From assembly GCA_002900995.3 (NCBI GenBank), contig CM035309.1:1060389-1124388 (forward strand): a stretch of 64,000 bases of DNA, given 5' to 3'. Below, piece by piece: positions 46,243-57,686 of this stretch. The first letter of the stretch is position 1. Each line of letters starts with the position of its first letter. The notes below the pieces were generated by a model, which was not told the origin of the DNA, made no database searches, and worked only from the letters and a program-made list of their open reading frames with translations. Source of the DNA: Ganoderma boninense. Its lineage: Eukaryota > Basidiomycota > Agaricomycetes > Polyporales > Polyporaceae. The position numbers and the translations under genes were made by a program.

Positions 46243-48623
46243 ATGGCCGTCGTTCAAAAGTTTTATCGTCTTATCGCTCTCGTCGCCCTCGTCACTACCA
46301 GTCTTCCTGTGGGGGCTGTCTACCAGCGCTCTGTCCCTGAAGGATGGTCGCTCCACCGCCGCGCCGACCCCGACGTCTTCCTTCCCCTGAAGTTCAGCCT
46401 CGTTCAATCCAACCTCGACAACCTCGACGCTTACCTCTTAGATGTCGCTGACCCCCTCTCCCCAAACTACGGCAAACACTGGTCGCACGCGAAGGTCGCA
46501 GAGACCTTCCGTCCCTCGAAGGCCACCGTCGATGCCGTGCACGCATGGCTCGGCGCCGACAATGGGATCAACCCGGACAACATCCAGGTCAACCGCAATG
46601 GCGACGCAATCCACGCCAACGTGACGGTCGCTGAGGCGGAACGCATGCTCGGCGCAGAGTACAGCGTTTACCGCCACAGCGAGACTGGTGCCGAGCGTGT
46701 CGGGTGTCACGAAGGATACACGCTCCCCGAGCATGTCGCGAAGCACATCGACATCGTCTGGCCGACGGTGCACTTCGGGAACTCGGCGCTCTCGCGGAGG
46801 GACGGTTCTGCGTCCAGTTTGTTGCACGTCGAGCGTGACTCTGGTGCGACCAAGAGGCCCATTACGGTGAGTCTACCTGCCACCGTTCTCCCGGCATGGG
46901 GCAAGAAGTATCTGACGGTCCAGCAGGAGGCGGAGCTCGAGGCGACGGGATGCGACCAGGCGGTGACCATCGACTGCCTCCGCGACCTGTATCACTTCGA
47001 CTACGTGCCAGTCGCCACTGACAAGAACACGATCGGAGTCGGTATGTGCTCGGGCAACGCGATGTTCTGTATCAGCTAATGTTGTTCATCTGCCAGCCGA
47101 GTTTGGTTCGAATGTTGTGCTGGCTTCTGATCTTGCACTCTTCTTCCAGATGTATGCCCCAGAGAGAGTTGGCCAAGTGCCTACTGTGATCAGCATCGAG
47201 AACGGTCTGTCTGGCTTTTCGACCAGCTGCGTGTTTTGCGTGTTGACCGGTGTTGGCCTTCCAGGTAGCAATTCTGTCGGAAGCCTCGGCGAAGCTACGT
47301 TGGACTTTGACCTTGTTATGGGCCTACTCGATGCCAGACAGGAGGTCAAGCAATACGCAGTCGGGAACGTCCAGACCGACGATCCTGGTACGCAGAATAT
47401 TGTATCTGCACATGCCCGGATTCTCATATCCGTGACGGTAGTTGATGAGTTGCTTGGGGCGTTTGATGCCTCATTCTGCGCCTCGGAAGGCGTCGAAGAG
47501 GAAGGTGGGCTGCTTCATCATTGTTCCCAGGATGAAGTTTGTTTACAAATGGCACAGGACTCACCGATTGTGGAGACAAGCCCATACCCAACGTGATTTC
47601 AATCTCGTACCATTTTAATCCGGACTTCAACGATCCCACCATCGTTCCTGTCGTCTCGAGGCAATGTAATGAAATCGGCAAGGTTGGTGGTCTCCATGGT
47701 TCTCATGCAGTAGTCCGTTCTCAAGCGAAACGACCCATTAACAGCTCAGTCTGACCGGCATCACGTTCGTTGCATCGTCCGGTGATAGCGGTGTCTCGTA
47801 CGGAACTGGCCAGCACGGCTGTTTGGTGAACGGGACTCTCGTCAACGGCAACCCTGTCGGGACCTTCGTTGGGCAGCTGCCTGCGTCGTGTCCGTATGTT
47901 ACTGCTGTTGGCGCGACATCAGTAGCAGCTAACAACACGGTGAGCCTGACAATGGGATGCGCGACGCCACACCTAGCTGAACCCATATTCCTGCCATTGT
48001 GCCACACAGGTCGACGACCCCGAGGTAGCAACGACTGATTTCCCATCGGGAGGTGGCTTCTCGAACATCTTCGCAAGGCCGCCGTGGCAGGAATCCCAAG
48101 TCAGCAACTACCTTGCGACATTCGCGCCTGATTATGCTTCGGACATCTTCAATCGATCTGGCCGAGGTTACCCTGACGTTGCAGCCAATGGGTATGTGTG
48201 CCCTGTTTTCGTCGTGCCAACTATGGCGCTGAGGGGCCCGTTCATTAGGTGGCCTATCGTCGTAGCTGAGAGTGGAAGGTTCACTCGATCTGGCGGGACA
48301 TCCGCATCCGCTCCCATCTTCGCGTCCGTCATCACCTCTGTGAATGATGCCCGCATTGCCGCTGGCAAGAGCACTGTGGGCTGGATCAACCCTGCGGTAC
48401 GTCCTTGTGGCTGCATATCATTTTTGATCTCTCTCTTGACTGGACGTTGGACTACTAGCTGTACTCGGACGCCTTGGCCCATACCTTCAATGATGTTACG
48501 AACGGCACCAACCCGGGATGCCAGACGGAAGGCTTCCCGGCCGCCCCTGGTTGGGATCCTGTCACTGGACTGGGTACTCCCAACTTCCCCCTCTTGTTGG
48601 CCGCATTCCTGGCGCTTCCTTGA
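46243..48623 (+). CDS. Sedolisin (S53, tripeptidyl-peptidase type) B, complete
   Basis: Secreted acid protease releasing tripeptides from peptide N-termini. Signal peptide MAVVQKFYRLIALVALVTTS cleaved near VGA. Pro-domain: VPEGWSLHRRADPDVFLPLK, AYLLDVADPLSPNYGKHW, VAEAERMLGAEYSVYRH, LPEHVAKHIDIVWPTVHFG. Catalytic domain: QAVTIDCLRDLYHFDYVPVA; SLGEATLDFDLVMGL carries the catalytic Glu and Asp; PNVISISYHFNPDF; ITFVASSGDSGVSYGTGQHG carries the oxyanion Asp; SCPYVTAVGATSVAANNTV; GGGFSNIFARPPWQ; GRGYPDVAANG; SGGTSASAPIFASVITSVND carries the nucleophile Ser. The Ca-site tail has NDVTNGTNPGC, AAPGWDPVTGLGTPNFPLLL. About eight introns; all joins tested keep the frame. Stop TGA at 48621-48623. Close paralogue of the truncated gene at 3238. 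Confidence 0.95.
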
Positions 48624-49032
48624 TGTCCCTTGTGTAAGAATAGCGGTCGGGGGTCGTTGCAATGTCTCAGATAAGGTCCTCCTGCGTTCCGTGAGGTCTC
48701 GTCCGGAAGTGGCCACCACAAAGTGGCCACCGCTTTGACAACACTTTTCGAAGGCCAACCCGCGTGCTACGTGCTTAAGCTGTTATGATTCTATTGACAT
48801 TCGATCGAAGCCTTGGCCATATACGGTCGACAATTGAGTCGGGATTTGGGAAGAATGCTTTGAACATAAGGCTTTTGTTTTGGTCAGGCGCCGGCCAAAG
48901 CACCACCATTCTCCGCGCTTTAAGTAATCCGTTCGAGGCTCTCAAAACCTACTTTCTCCCTCCCATTCCCCCACACGTATCCTTTCACACTCATTTATCT
49001 TCTTCTTAATTTCCGAACGCAGGCGTTCAAGC
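48624..49032. other. Intergenic, nothing recognised
   Basis: About 410 bases between two plus-strand genes. A perfect short inverted pair GTGGCCACCACAAAGTGGCCAC lies at 48710-48730, possibly a sedolisin terminator-side hairpin. No gene supported. Confidence 0.45.
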
Positions 49033-50416
49033 ATGGACGGATGGAAACTGTATGTTTTAGCATGTCTCCCAGTCCTAACCACCCCACTGATTCCCAGCTG
49101 CAGCTTCAACACTTACCAGGGCGAGGTTGGGGTATTGCGGGGGGGACCCTCGTTCGAAGATTTCTTTCTCGACAAGCAAAGCTTTCTCGTGAGGAGTCTT
49201 GCGGTTCCATTTCCACAGTAAGTGCGCGTTCGAAGGGTCACCGTCGTTGCACCTCTAACCACGCGGATGGGTCAACCACAGCCCGAAGATCGACAGGCTC
49301 TTCGCGGATGCAAGGAAGACACTGAAACCACTCGGCAAGGGGCTTCTGTCTTTTCCGGACGAAGTCTTGGCCAGGATCGTCAGCTACACAGACCTCTCAC
49401 TTCCCGACATAGTCGCGGTCGCCATCACCTGCAAACGACTCTTCGTGGCCACCGCAAGAGCCGTCGGCGTCGCTCGTGTGGAGTGCGCTGCACGGTGGGC
49501 GGGCGGGCCCATCGCTTGCGTCAGCCAGAAGACGAGATACCGTGATCTTCCCCCGGACATGCTCGTCAGCCACGAGAAGAAAGTCATCGAGCAGGTGTAT
49601 GAACTTCAGAAACATGGGTCGCCGTTCCAACCCATCGAAATCACCCCTCAAGAGGCCGCGTACCTCATGCGCCTCCACGGATCACCCCACTTGAAGTTGA
49701 GCGACGAGCAGGGACGGTACTCGCTAGAGCTTTCGGGACCCATGCTCGACGAGATCCAGCGGAGTGGCAAGACCGAGCTCTCTATCGACGATTGGTCTTG
49801 GGGCCGCCTCGACCACCTCTGTTGGGGCATTGCTCCGGAACTGTGGCGTGGGGCCTTCGAGTACATCACGAATGGTTCTGGATGGTACCGACGGCTCCGG
49901 CGCCGTGACCTCGAGATGTTCCATCTCGTCACCGCGCAAATGTTCCCGACAGATCGCAAAGACTGGGCGCTCTTCAACCTCTCCAAGCTGGAGTACGTCA
50001 CTGCGTCGGCCATGGCGACTCTCTCGAACCATCCGGACGACGTGCAGCCGTGGTTGCCGTACTGCAGGGCAGACCTTGGGCACGCACTCATGGCCCGAAT
50101 CTGCTGGGCGAGCGAGGATTGCACTGGGCTGGAGCGAAACCCGACGAGGGTCGAACGGGGCCTTTGGGCGGGAGATAGGTTCTGCATTACGACCAAAGAC
50201 AGGGTGGCCAAGCAGAAGAAAGGCGAGAAGCAGTGGAAGGACGTCAGTCGTGAGGTCGTACGAGACGTCAAGAAGATCTTCAAAGTCATATATGGCAACG
50301 ACGCCGACAAGGTCCTGGGAGGCGGCATGTGGCCTGGCGACACGTGGTACTGGTTCGGGTCAGATGGCCCAGAAGACGACGAGTTAGCCCGTAACGGTCG
50401 GCGCACACAGAAGTAG
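49033..50416 (+). CDS. F-box domain protein
   Basis: Likely substrate adaptor of an SCF ubiquitin ligase; the target is unknown. First exon MDGWKL at 49033; second exon CSFNTYQGEVGVLRGGPSFE, DFFLDKQSFLVRSLAVPFP; the third begins PKIDRLFADARKTLKPLGKG near 49282. The F-box reads LLSFPDEVLARIVSYTDLSL, PDIVAVAITCKRLFVATARA. The remainder is one long exon without leucine-rich or WD repeats: YRDLPPDMLVSHEKKVIEQV, LSIDDWSWGRLDHLCWGIAP, LRRRDLEMFHLVTAQMFPTD and a C-terminal SREVVRDVKKIFKVIYGNDA, GGGMWPGDTWYWFGSDGPED. This layout is typical of large, lineage-specific F-box families in basidiomycetes. The frame is intact; stop TAG at 50414-50416. Confidence 0.8.
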
Positions 50417-50678
50417 TTCTCTATCATACCTCATCTATCTTAGCTCACACGATCGTTTGCCTTGACTATTTGTATGCTTAATATTTAGCCCTTCACTATG
50501 CTTATGGGAGTGTGTCCTCCTGGTTGATGACAACTGTGATGCCTTCCCCTACATCGGCCATGTCAAAAAGACGACCGACGACGATGAAATTTGATACTGA
50601 GTAGAGTGTACAGTGAATTATCATTCTTACTGTTTCTATCCATGACCGTCCAGCCAGAACATGTATGCACGCATGGAT

Positions 50679-53600
50679 CTAGTGAACCGGCTTGCCCTTC
50701 GCCAATAGCTGTGGCCGCGCGACAAGGGCCTCCACGAGCTCAGTGTACTTCTGCCACCACTCCTGCTTGCCCCTCCGATTCTTCATGTCCGCATGCTCAA
50801 CCATATCCTGCACCCCCACCCATTGCACGGATGAACCCTGGATCGTGATGATCGCCGCACTCTCCGGAGGTGCTTGCTTCGTCCGGTTTTGCTGCTTGAG
50901 TAGCAGTTCGTGGTGCTTCTCAAGGAAGCTCATGCACTTGAGTGAGAGGCGGACCGCACGCGCACGATCCATCGGCGAGGGGATGCCACCCTGAAGCGTG
51001 TGGCCGAGCGCGGCCGAACGCGAATCAAACAGGGAGCCGCCCTCCTCCTTAAACATCTTCGTGATCACGTCCGTTGTGTACACATCGGACGACACTTCAT
51101 TCCTGCAGATGCCGAATTGTGAGTTGAGCTGCAAGGTCTCAACACCGAGGAGGATTACCTGATCACGAGACGACCCTCGCTCCTGCCCTTCGCGTCTAAC
51201 GCGTACCTCCTCTTGAGGAACTTGACGTCGTTCCTGAGCATGTCAAGATCGATACCGCGTTCGGGCGTGTACACAATGCATGCGCCACACTAGCACCAAA
51301 CGCTGTCAGCGAAATTGGCCGCAAAGTGAAGCTTCAGAGCAACCCACCGCGAGTGCACCCATCGTCGCGATGTACCCGCATTTCCCGCCTTGCGTCTCCA
51401 CGACGAACACCCGGTTCCGGCTAGCCGACGCGCTCTGCTTGATGGCGTCGCACGCGTCCACGAGCGCGTTCAAGCTCGTGTCACTCCCAAGGCTGAACTC
51501 CGTCAGGGGTACGTTGTTCGAAATGGTTGCGGGCAGGTGTGCCATCGGGATGTTGAACGCCGGATACAACTTGCGGCCCTGCTCCAGTATTTGAAGCGAG
51601 CTCAACGCCTCGAAGCCGCCGATCATCATAAACGCGTGGAAGTTGTACTGCTGGAACTTGGCGGCGACGGCACCAAGGTCGATGTCGGGCAGCTTACGAT
51701 TCGTGCCGAGCTCGGACCCGCCACGCGTCATCCAGTTGTCGACGCCGAGCCAGGAGAGCTGGAAGACGTTGTCGTCGAGTAGGCCAACAAACCCATTGTT
51801 GATCGCGAATGGCTTGTGGCCCTGGCGCAGGCAATAACGGACTGCAGCGCGGGTGGCGGCGTTCATACCTCCTGCCGGTGCGCCGACACTTCGGAGAGGT
51901 CAGAACGATGATAAGCGGAAGAATCGACATTAACGTACTGCATGATTCCAACGCGCATGCGCTACACACGGAAATAAGCGATGCATATAACCACAAATAA
52001 GAGCGCTTACGAGATGGTGGGGAAGCTTGGGCTCGCTTTCCAGCATAGAAGTTGCATAGAATCCATCTAGGGTCTCTCGGAACTCAGGGTCGCGCAGGGA
52101 CATCGCCCTTTCGAAGTCCCTCTCAGATATCGCTTGGGCGACTTCACGGGTCTAGAAGGCAAACGGGCGCAAGATCCGATCGTCAGATTCCCCTCGTACG
52201 AGCACAGAATATGGAACGCACCAGCTTCACCGCTTCCATAAGGGGCACACGTGTAATCTTGTTCTCGCGAACTCCAATCATATACGATGGTGTATCTGGG
52301 GTGGACTCCAAAAGGGCTTCGACGGCTTCAACACCCTGCAAGGTGGGCTATCGTAGCGATGTCCATTGTTATGGTCCAAATTGCGCATACACTCCCAAGA
52401 AAAGACGCACCAGAATTCTATCGGTAGCACAGGGTCTACCTCCGCGCTGCGTGTGACCGAGAGTGGTCACACGAGTGTCGAGGCCGAGACGTTCTGACAA
52501 GATGTCCTTGACGTGGTCAGCGTGGATGGGCTGGAGCTTGCTGTCGATCGCGCCTTCGGCAACAATGACGATGGTCTTCCGTTTTCCAATGTCTCGATGC
52601 TAGAATGGCGGTGAGGAGGCTATGTCCACGGGTATTACAGACAACATACGCTTTGGATCATGTTGCACATCTCATCCGCCCAATGGTCAGCGTCTGGTGG
52701 GCTCTCCGGAATGAAAATGAAATCAGCACCGGAGCTAAAAGTGGTTCGAGTCAGTATGGCATGCTCTTGAACGACCCAGTTTACCGTACCTAACACCTGC
52801 CATGAGCGCAAGCCAACCACAGTGCCGGCCCATGACCTCCAAAACGAACGCGCGCGAATGAGAATACGCGGTTGAGTTGATGTTGTCGATACTTTCGCAA
52901 ATGCGATGGAGAGCAGTCGGTGCACCAATGGTGAGGTCGGTCATGGACATGTCGTTATCAATGGAACCGACGAGGCCGACAATCTTGAGGTGTGCATGCT
53001 CGCTCGCCTGCTCCTGAGTGATCTTGCCGGTGGAGAGCAACTCGCTCACGAGCCCTGGCCACTCTGCGCGGAAGACATCTGCACCGGTGAGAGAGCCATC
53101 ACCACCACACACGACGAGTGCATCGATGCCCTCCTTGATCATGTTGTGAGTTGCGGTGAGACGGCCCTCGCGGGTGCGGAAGGTCATCGAGCGAGCGGTC
53201 CCGATCAGCGTTCCACCCTACGCACGGCGACTTGTTCTTGAGCTAAGGTAGTTGAGACGATTCGACTTGGAGGGCTTACTTCCGAAAACCAGCCGCGCAC
53301 ATCGTCCCACCCCACGCGCACGATATACCGTCCCTTAAGCGATCTCCCGCTTGGATGATCTCCGGTGCCGTCCCTCAACAGATCTCCGTCCCCGAAACGT
53401 AGGGTCTGCGTGAAACTCTCCGCCTCGACCACCTCCGGGGTTGGGGGGGTTCTGGAACGCGGACTATTGGCATTCTTCTCCGAGCCCAGATTATGAGAAC
53501 GATGGTGTCCGGCATCGTTGCCGCGGACAAGACCCTCGTAGCCCTCACGGACGATCCAAGTCTCGCAGCCCCTGTGGGATGATGATTGCGTCAGGACTAC

Positions 53601-53744
53601 CGCGCATATACCCAGCAGAAACCGATCGTACTTGATAATCGCGGTCTTGACCACCGCGCGTACCACCGCATTCATGCCCGCGCTGTCGCCACCAGACGTG
53701 AGCACCGCTAGTTTCATCTTCTTCGTCGCCGTCGCGTTCGACAT
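50679..53744 (-). CDS. PFK1: ATP-dependent 6-phosphofructokinase
   Basis: Commits fructose 6-phosphate to glycolysis in the cytosol. Eukaryotic double-length enzyme made of two homologous halves. N-half: [20 protein letters not shown], the ATP-binding start; [84 protein letters not shown] with the catalytic Asp; [43 protein letters not shown]-half (effector-binding): [75 protein letters not shown] and [20 protein letters not shown]. About nine introns. Stop at 50679-50681. Start MSNATATKK at 53744. Divergent from WSS1 with 425 bases between. The frame looks intact. Confidence 0.94.
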
Positions 53745-54169
53745 CGTAGAGTCGTGCCCAGGTTAAAGCAGAAGTGTCGAGGTGGGCACCGTAGGACGGG
53801 GAGGGGAGATAGAACGCGAGGAAGGATTGGGTTCAGATGGGACGCTAATTTGAGTGGCCAGATATATAAAGGGAACGTGCGCAAAGCGCAGATGGCCAGG
53901 GCGAGAGTGGAACGGTTTGGGGAGCGTCGCGGATGGTGCTCAGCCTTGCCTGATCTTGGGCCAGGGCCAATCTGAGGGCGATTATGACGGAGCGCGCTCG
54001 GTCACGGCCACGCGACGTCGCAGTGACCAGACGCGTCGAGCTCAATCTCGCGTCCGCGCACTCCCACAGCACCGCCGCCTCTCTGCCTCTGGCCACGACG
54101 CCGCCCTGACACCGCCGCTCTCGACCGCCGCCCTCGGCATATTGCTTGGATACCTTTTGTCCTAGAACC
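53745..54169. promoter_or_regulatory. Bidirectional promoter, PFK1 / WSS1
   Basis: 425 bases between the divergent starts. A TATATAAA element at 53863-53870 lies 120-125 bases upstream of the PFK1 start and about 300 upstream of WSS1; being near-symmetric it could serve either, but distance favours PFK1. No ORF is supported in between. Confidence 0.5.
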
Positions 54170-56439
54170 ATGGTCCATGTAAGACTGAATGAGAAGGAAA
54201 CAAACCCGAATCCGCACATCAACTTCATTACCCCCTTGAAGATGATGGACCCGCTCGCCGAAGAAGAGGCGAGGCAGCTGCTACGCGCGTTGGCCGCGCA
54301 AGTGCGCCCCGTTATGAAGGCAGAGGGCTTCGTGGTGAACAGCTTTGAAGAGGTGAGTGCTCGCTGTTCCATAGTCTGCCGAGTGGCACCAGCATCGTCG
54401 CTTATCCAATGGGGTCCGGCCAGTACGAGCACAACCAAGTCTTCGCCGGACGCAATTGGAACAGCGGAGAAACTGTAGGTGAGAAGATAGCTCGTCTTGG
54501 TTTCTCGCGTTAATCTAATGGTATGCATACCAGAACTCGTCCTCCGTGGTGCTCACGGGGGCTTCCTCTCAACGTCCTGGCTCCTCAGCACGTTGTTACA
54601 CGAGGTGGGTGTAACCCAGCGGGGCATGAAATATGCTGCTACCCCCGACGCTCACGTTCGCTACGACATAGTTGGCCCACATCAAAGTGAGGACCCTCGC
54701 ATATTCCAAGAAGATCTCCAGCTCATGCTGCAACACCAATAGCACATGAATCATGGCCCTGCGTTCCAAGCACTATGGGCTAAGCTCCGCGCAGATGTAA
54801 GGCGGTTGCAGAGTAAAGGGTACTACGGGGATGGTTCGTACCGGTCCAGATTCGCAAAGTGGTGCGTCCCTGACTGATGCTGACAGGCTTTTGGTCGTCG
54901 GGTACCCGTCTCGCCGACTTCGCAAGAGTCGGGGCCACGGCCTGGATTCCGGTGACCTCCCAGAATACATGGTGTGTGGTCGTGAAGCATCGCTCTATGC
55001 ACGCATTGCTCCTGACAAACGGTGCCTGCAGTGTGGTGGGGCTCAGACCCGTGCACGTCCGTCTTCCCTGAAGCGTCGTCGCCGCCAGTCCGCTGCGGGA
55101 GCGTCAAACCGCACAGGACCACAGACGACGAAAAAGCGGAAGCCAGGTACCCGCGTACGGGCAAAGGGCGCGTTCGCGGGCAGTACTGGCCGTGCCCTGA
55201 ATGAGGACATAGAAGACAAGGAGCTGAAGAAGGTTGGCACCGGTTTTCGGAAGCAGGCTCGCAGGTATGCGACACCTGAGATACCAATACGTTCTTTTGG
55301 CATAAGCTGATAAATGTCTATGTGTGTGCATGGACTCCAATTAACAGCAAACAAGCTAGAGAAGAGCGGGCACTTGCAGCGGAGCGCCGCCTCCTTGCTT
55401 TACAGGAACAAAGTACGTGCTCCGTACTCGGATATTCGGCGGTTTACATTGCCCGATGCTCATTAAATGCGTCACTTTGCAGGTACCGGGACCTCGGCAA
55501 CCAAGGAGCCCTCCGAGGACGAGGGCGAGAACGACAACGAGGAGGACTCGGATTACGAATGGGTGGCAGAGACGGACCAGGACCGCCGTCGCGCGGTGCT
55601 TGGGTCTGCAGAGAAGTCTGACTTGGACGGCCTCAAACCCTGGCAGCGCGACTATTCCTCCGATTTCATCTTTCCCTCTATCGCCTCTGGGTCCAGGTCT
55701 GGCTCTTCGGAGGTCTTGCCGAGCAGGTCATCGTCCACGCGGCTCCCTACCAATTCGAGGCACGGAGGCAGAGATGAGGGCGAAGATTCAGGTGTGATAG
55801 AGTTGTCTTCGGACGACGAAGACCTTCCACCACGCGGGTGCGACGTGAAAGTTCTTCCGAAGGGAGGCACTGCAGCAACAAGCTCAGCCATGGCACACCA
55901 TCGGGGAATAGAGCAAGGGTTCTCTGCCGCCTCTCATGTGAGGCCCGACGCACAAGTTGAGTTAGAGCCGGTGCTCCGAACTTCGAAGGGCGGTGGGGGC
56001 GATGTCCCAGTGGCGACATCGACATCACAGAAGTCGACCAGCGGCATAAGTCAAAAAGAGATCTGGTCAACCGAATCGCGCCGACGTATTAGTTCCGACA
56101 AAGGACAGCGAGACCCTGCGGCCTTGAGGCGAGCTGGGACGTCATCGAAACCCTGCACAGACGTCTGCAGGAACCCATCGACGTCGTCAGGGCCAGATTC
56201 AAGGCCACTCACGGCGCCGATGCGGACAGAGGGGTTTAACCCCCATTGGGCATGCCAAGTGTGTACCTTGTGAGTACGCAGCACTCTTCCGTTGTGGACT
56301 TCCTTCCACTTAGAGGTATCTGGATATCCCGATAAGTGTTAATCGGCTTCTTCACAGATTAAATGAACCGCAACATCTTGCTTGCTCAGCATGCGCTACA
56401 CCTCGTGGGGAAGACACTTGGGCGGGGAATAGTGGATGA
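54170..56439 (+). CDS. WSS1: DNA-dependent metalloprotease WSS1 (WLM domain)
   Basis: Repairs DNA-protein crosslinks by proteolysis, in the nucleus with Cdc48 and SUMO. Start MVHVRLNEKETNPNPHINFI, TPLKMMDPLAEEEARQLLRA; then YEHNQVFAGRNWNSGETV, ELVLRGAHGGFLSTSWLLST. The zinc-protease motif is split by introns: HE / LAHIK / HMNHG (HExxHxxxMNHG), then AFQALWAKLRADVRRLQSKG, YYGDG, FWSSGTRLADFARVGG and LDSGDLPEYM, CGGAQTR. Further on come a VCP-interacting motif REERALAAERR (55358-55390), a SUMO-interacting motif VIELSSDDED (55794 on) and a split RanBP2-type zinc finger: WACQVC in one exon, NEPQHLACSACATPRGEDTW in the last. Stop TGA 56437-56439. One base is missing at four G (54931-54934), where the conserved GGHGLDSG-type stretch changes frame. 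Divergent from PFK1, convergent with the DM9 gene. Confidence 0.93.
55358..55390 (+). other. VCP/Cdc48-interacting motif (VIM) in WSS1
   Basis: Encodes Arg-x5-Ala-Ala-x2-Arg exactly (REERALAAERR), at the start of the exon after the intron ending 55347. It fits the known VIM consensus and the known binding of yeast Wss1 to Cdc48. Confidence 0.75.
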
Positions 56440-56723
56440 ACGCTTAATGGCGGGTGTATAGGGGGTCGGATCTATTTGGATGGTGTCCCAGGGGGCGATC
56501 CCCCAGGATGGACAACTCTTATGTCCGCAGCGTCTGGACAATTTCTGACAATTCGTGTGGACTTCCCGACGACAAGATATAGTGGTACACGTGAGCCGTC
56601 CAGTAGACTGGTTGAGCGGCATGATTCCGTTTCCATGCGGGTACAGCCTATACATAGGATATCGTACAGGTAATGAGACATTTACTTGGTTTCGGGGACC
56701 CAAGTGAAGATCGGTAGGGCATT

Positions 56724-57686
56724 TCAGTGGCGCCAAACCCTGCACAAAGCATCGTGTTAGATATAGAAAATGAAGAATTACCCGCAGCGAGAACTCACAA
56801 GATTTCATACTGCTCGACGCAGTGCTCCTGTCCACCAAATGGCACATTCGCGCCGCGCTGGACGCGATCGCGATGAAATAAGCACCTACATAGCCGCAAT
56901 CCGCATAATCCGAGTCAGACGACTCACTAGATGGGACCCCGTCTTCCCCGGCACCCTCACACCCTGCACGGACGCGAGCGCGTGGTACAGCTTCTCCCCG
57001 TTCTCCTCATATCCGCCCTCGACGGGGCGTCGCCCAGGTGGGAGCTGGCCGTGCGACGCCGGCACCCACTCCATCGTGTTCGGGTCGAACGGCAGGAGGT
57101 CGTACCGCCCCCGGTGCTCGTGCTCCCCGCCGCCCCACGCGACGCGGGCGGGCGGCTGGAACGTCGGGATGATCTTGCACGGGTGCACAGCACGCTCGAA
57201 CAGCGCGCTCCCGATGTAGACGGGGGTGCGCCCGTCGGCGTCGACTACCACGGGAGGCCCCGCCTGCTGCGTCGGGAACGGCATATTGTCGCTGAGTGGG
57301 ACGCGGAAACCCGAGGACGGGGGCGCGCTTGGGGCCGAAGCATAGGGAGGCGGGGCTGCACCCGCGTGGCCTTCCATGTCGCGCGAGGGCGGAAGGCCGT
57401 GCCCTGCACCGTGCTCGGCGCCGGGGAACGAGGGCATGGGGACCTGGGGCATATGTCCTCCAGCGACTTGGGGGAAGCTGGGAGGGGAAGCGAAGGTTGG
57501 CCCCGGACCTGCATGCGCGACACCGGCGGCCTGTGAGAAGCCGTGGGAGGGTGTGGGGAACGCCGCTTGTCCGTATGCGGGACCGTGCTTGTCGTGCTTG
57601 TCGTTCTTCCACTTCCTCTTCTCCTCGTCGGAGGAAGACGAGGACGAGGAGCTGGAGGAGTGGCTGCGGCGACGGTTGTGGCCCAT
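56724..57686 (-). CDS. DM9/DUF3421 repeat protein with Ser-rich N-terminus
   Basis: DM9 proteins bind mannose-type glycans in animals; the basidiomycete members are uncharacterised. Start MGHNRRRSHSSSSSSSSSSD at 57686, then EEKRKWKNDKHDKHG and a Pro/Gly/Ala-rich linker. DM9 repeat 1: TPVYIGSALFERAVHPCKII, PTFQPPARVAWGGGEHEHRG, RYDLLPFDPNTMEWVPASHG. Repeat 2: GYEENGEKLYHALASVQGVR, VPGKTG, then after an intron ANVPFGGQEHCVEQYEIL and a last exon VWRH ending TGA at 56724-56726. No signal peptide, so probably cytosolic. The start is preceded by a TATA element at about 57810-57817. The frame is intact. Convergent with WSS1, 285 bases apart. Confidence 0.87.
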
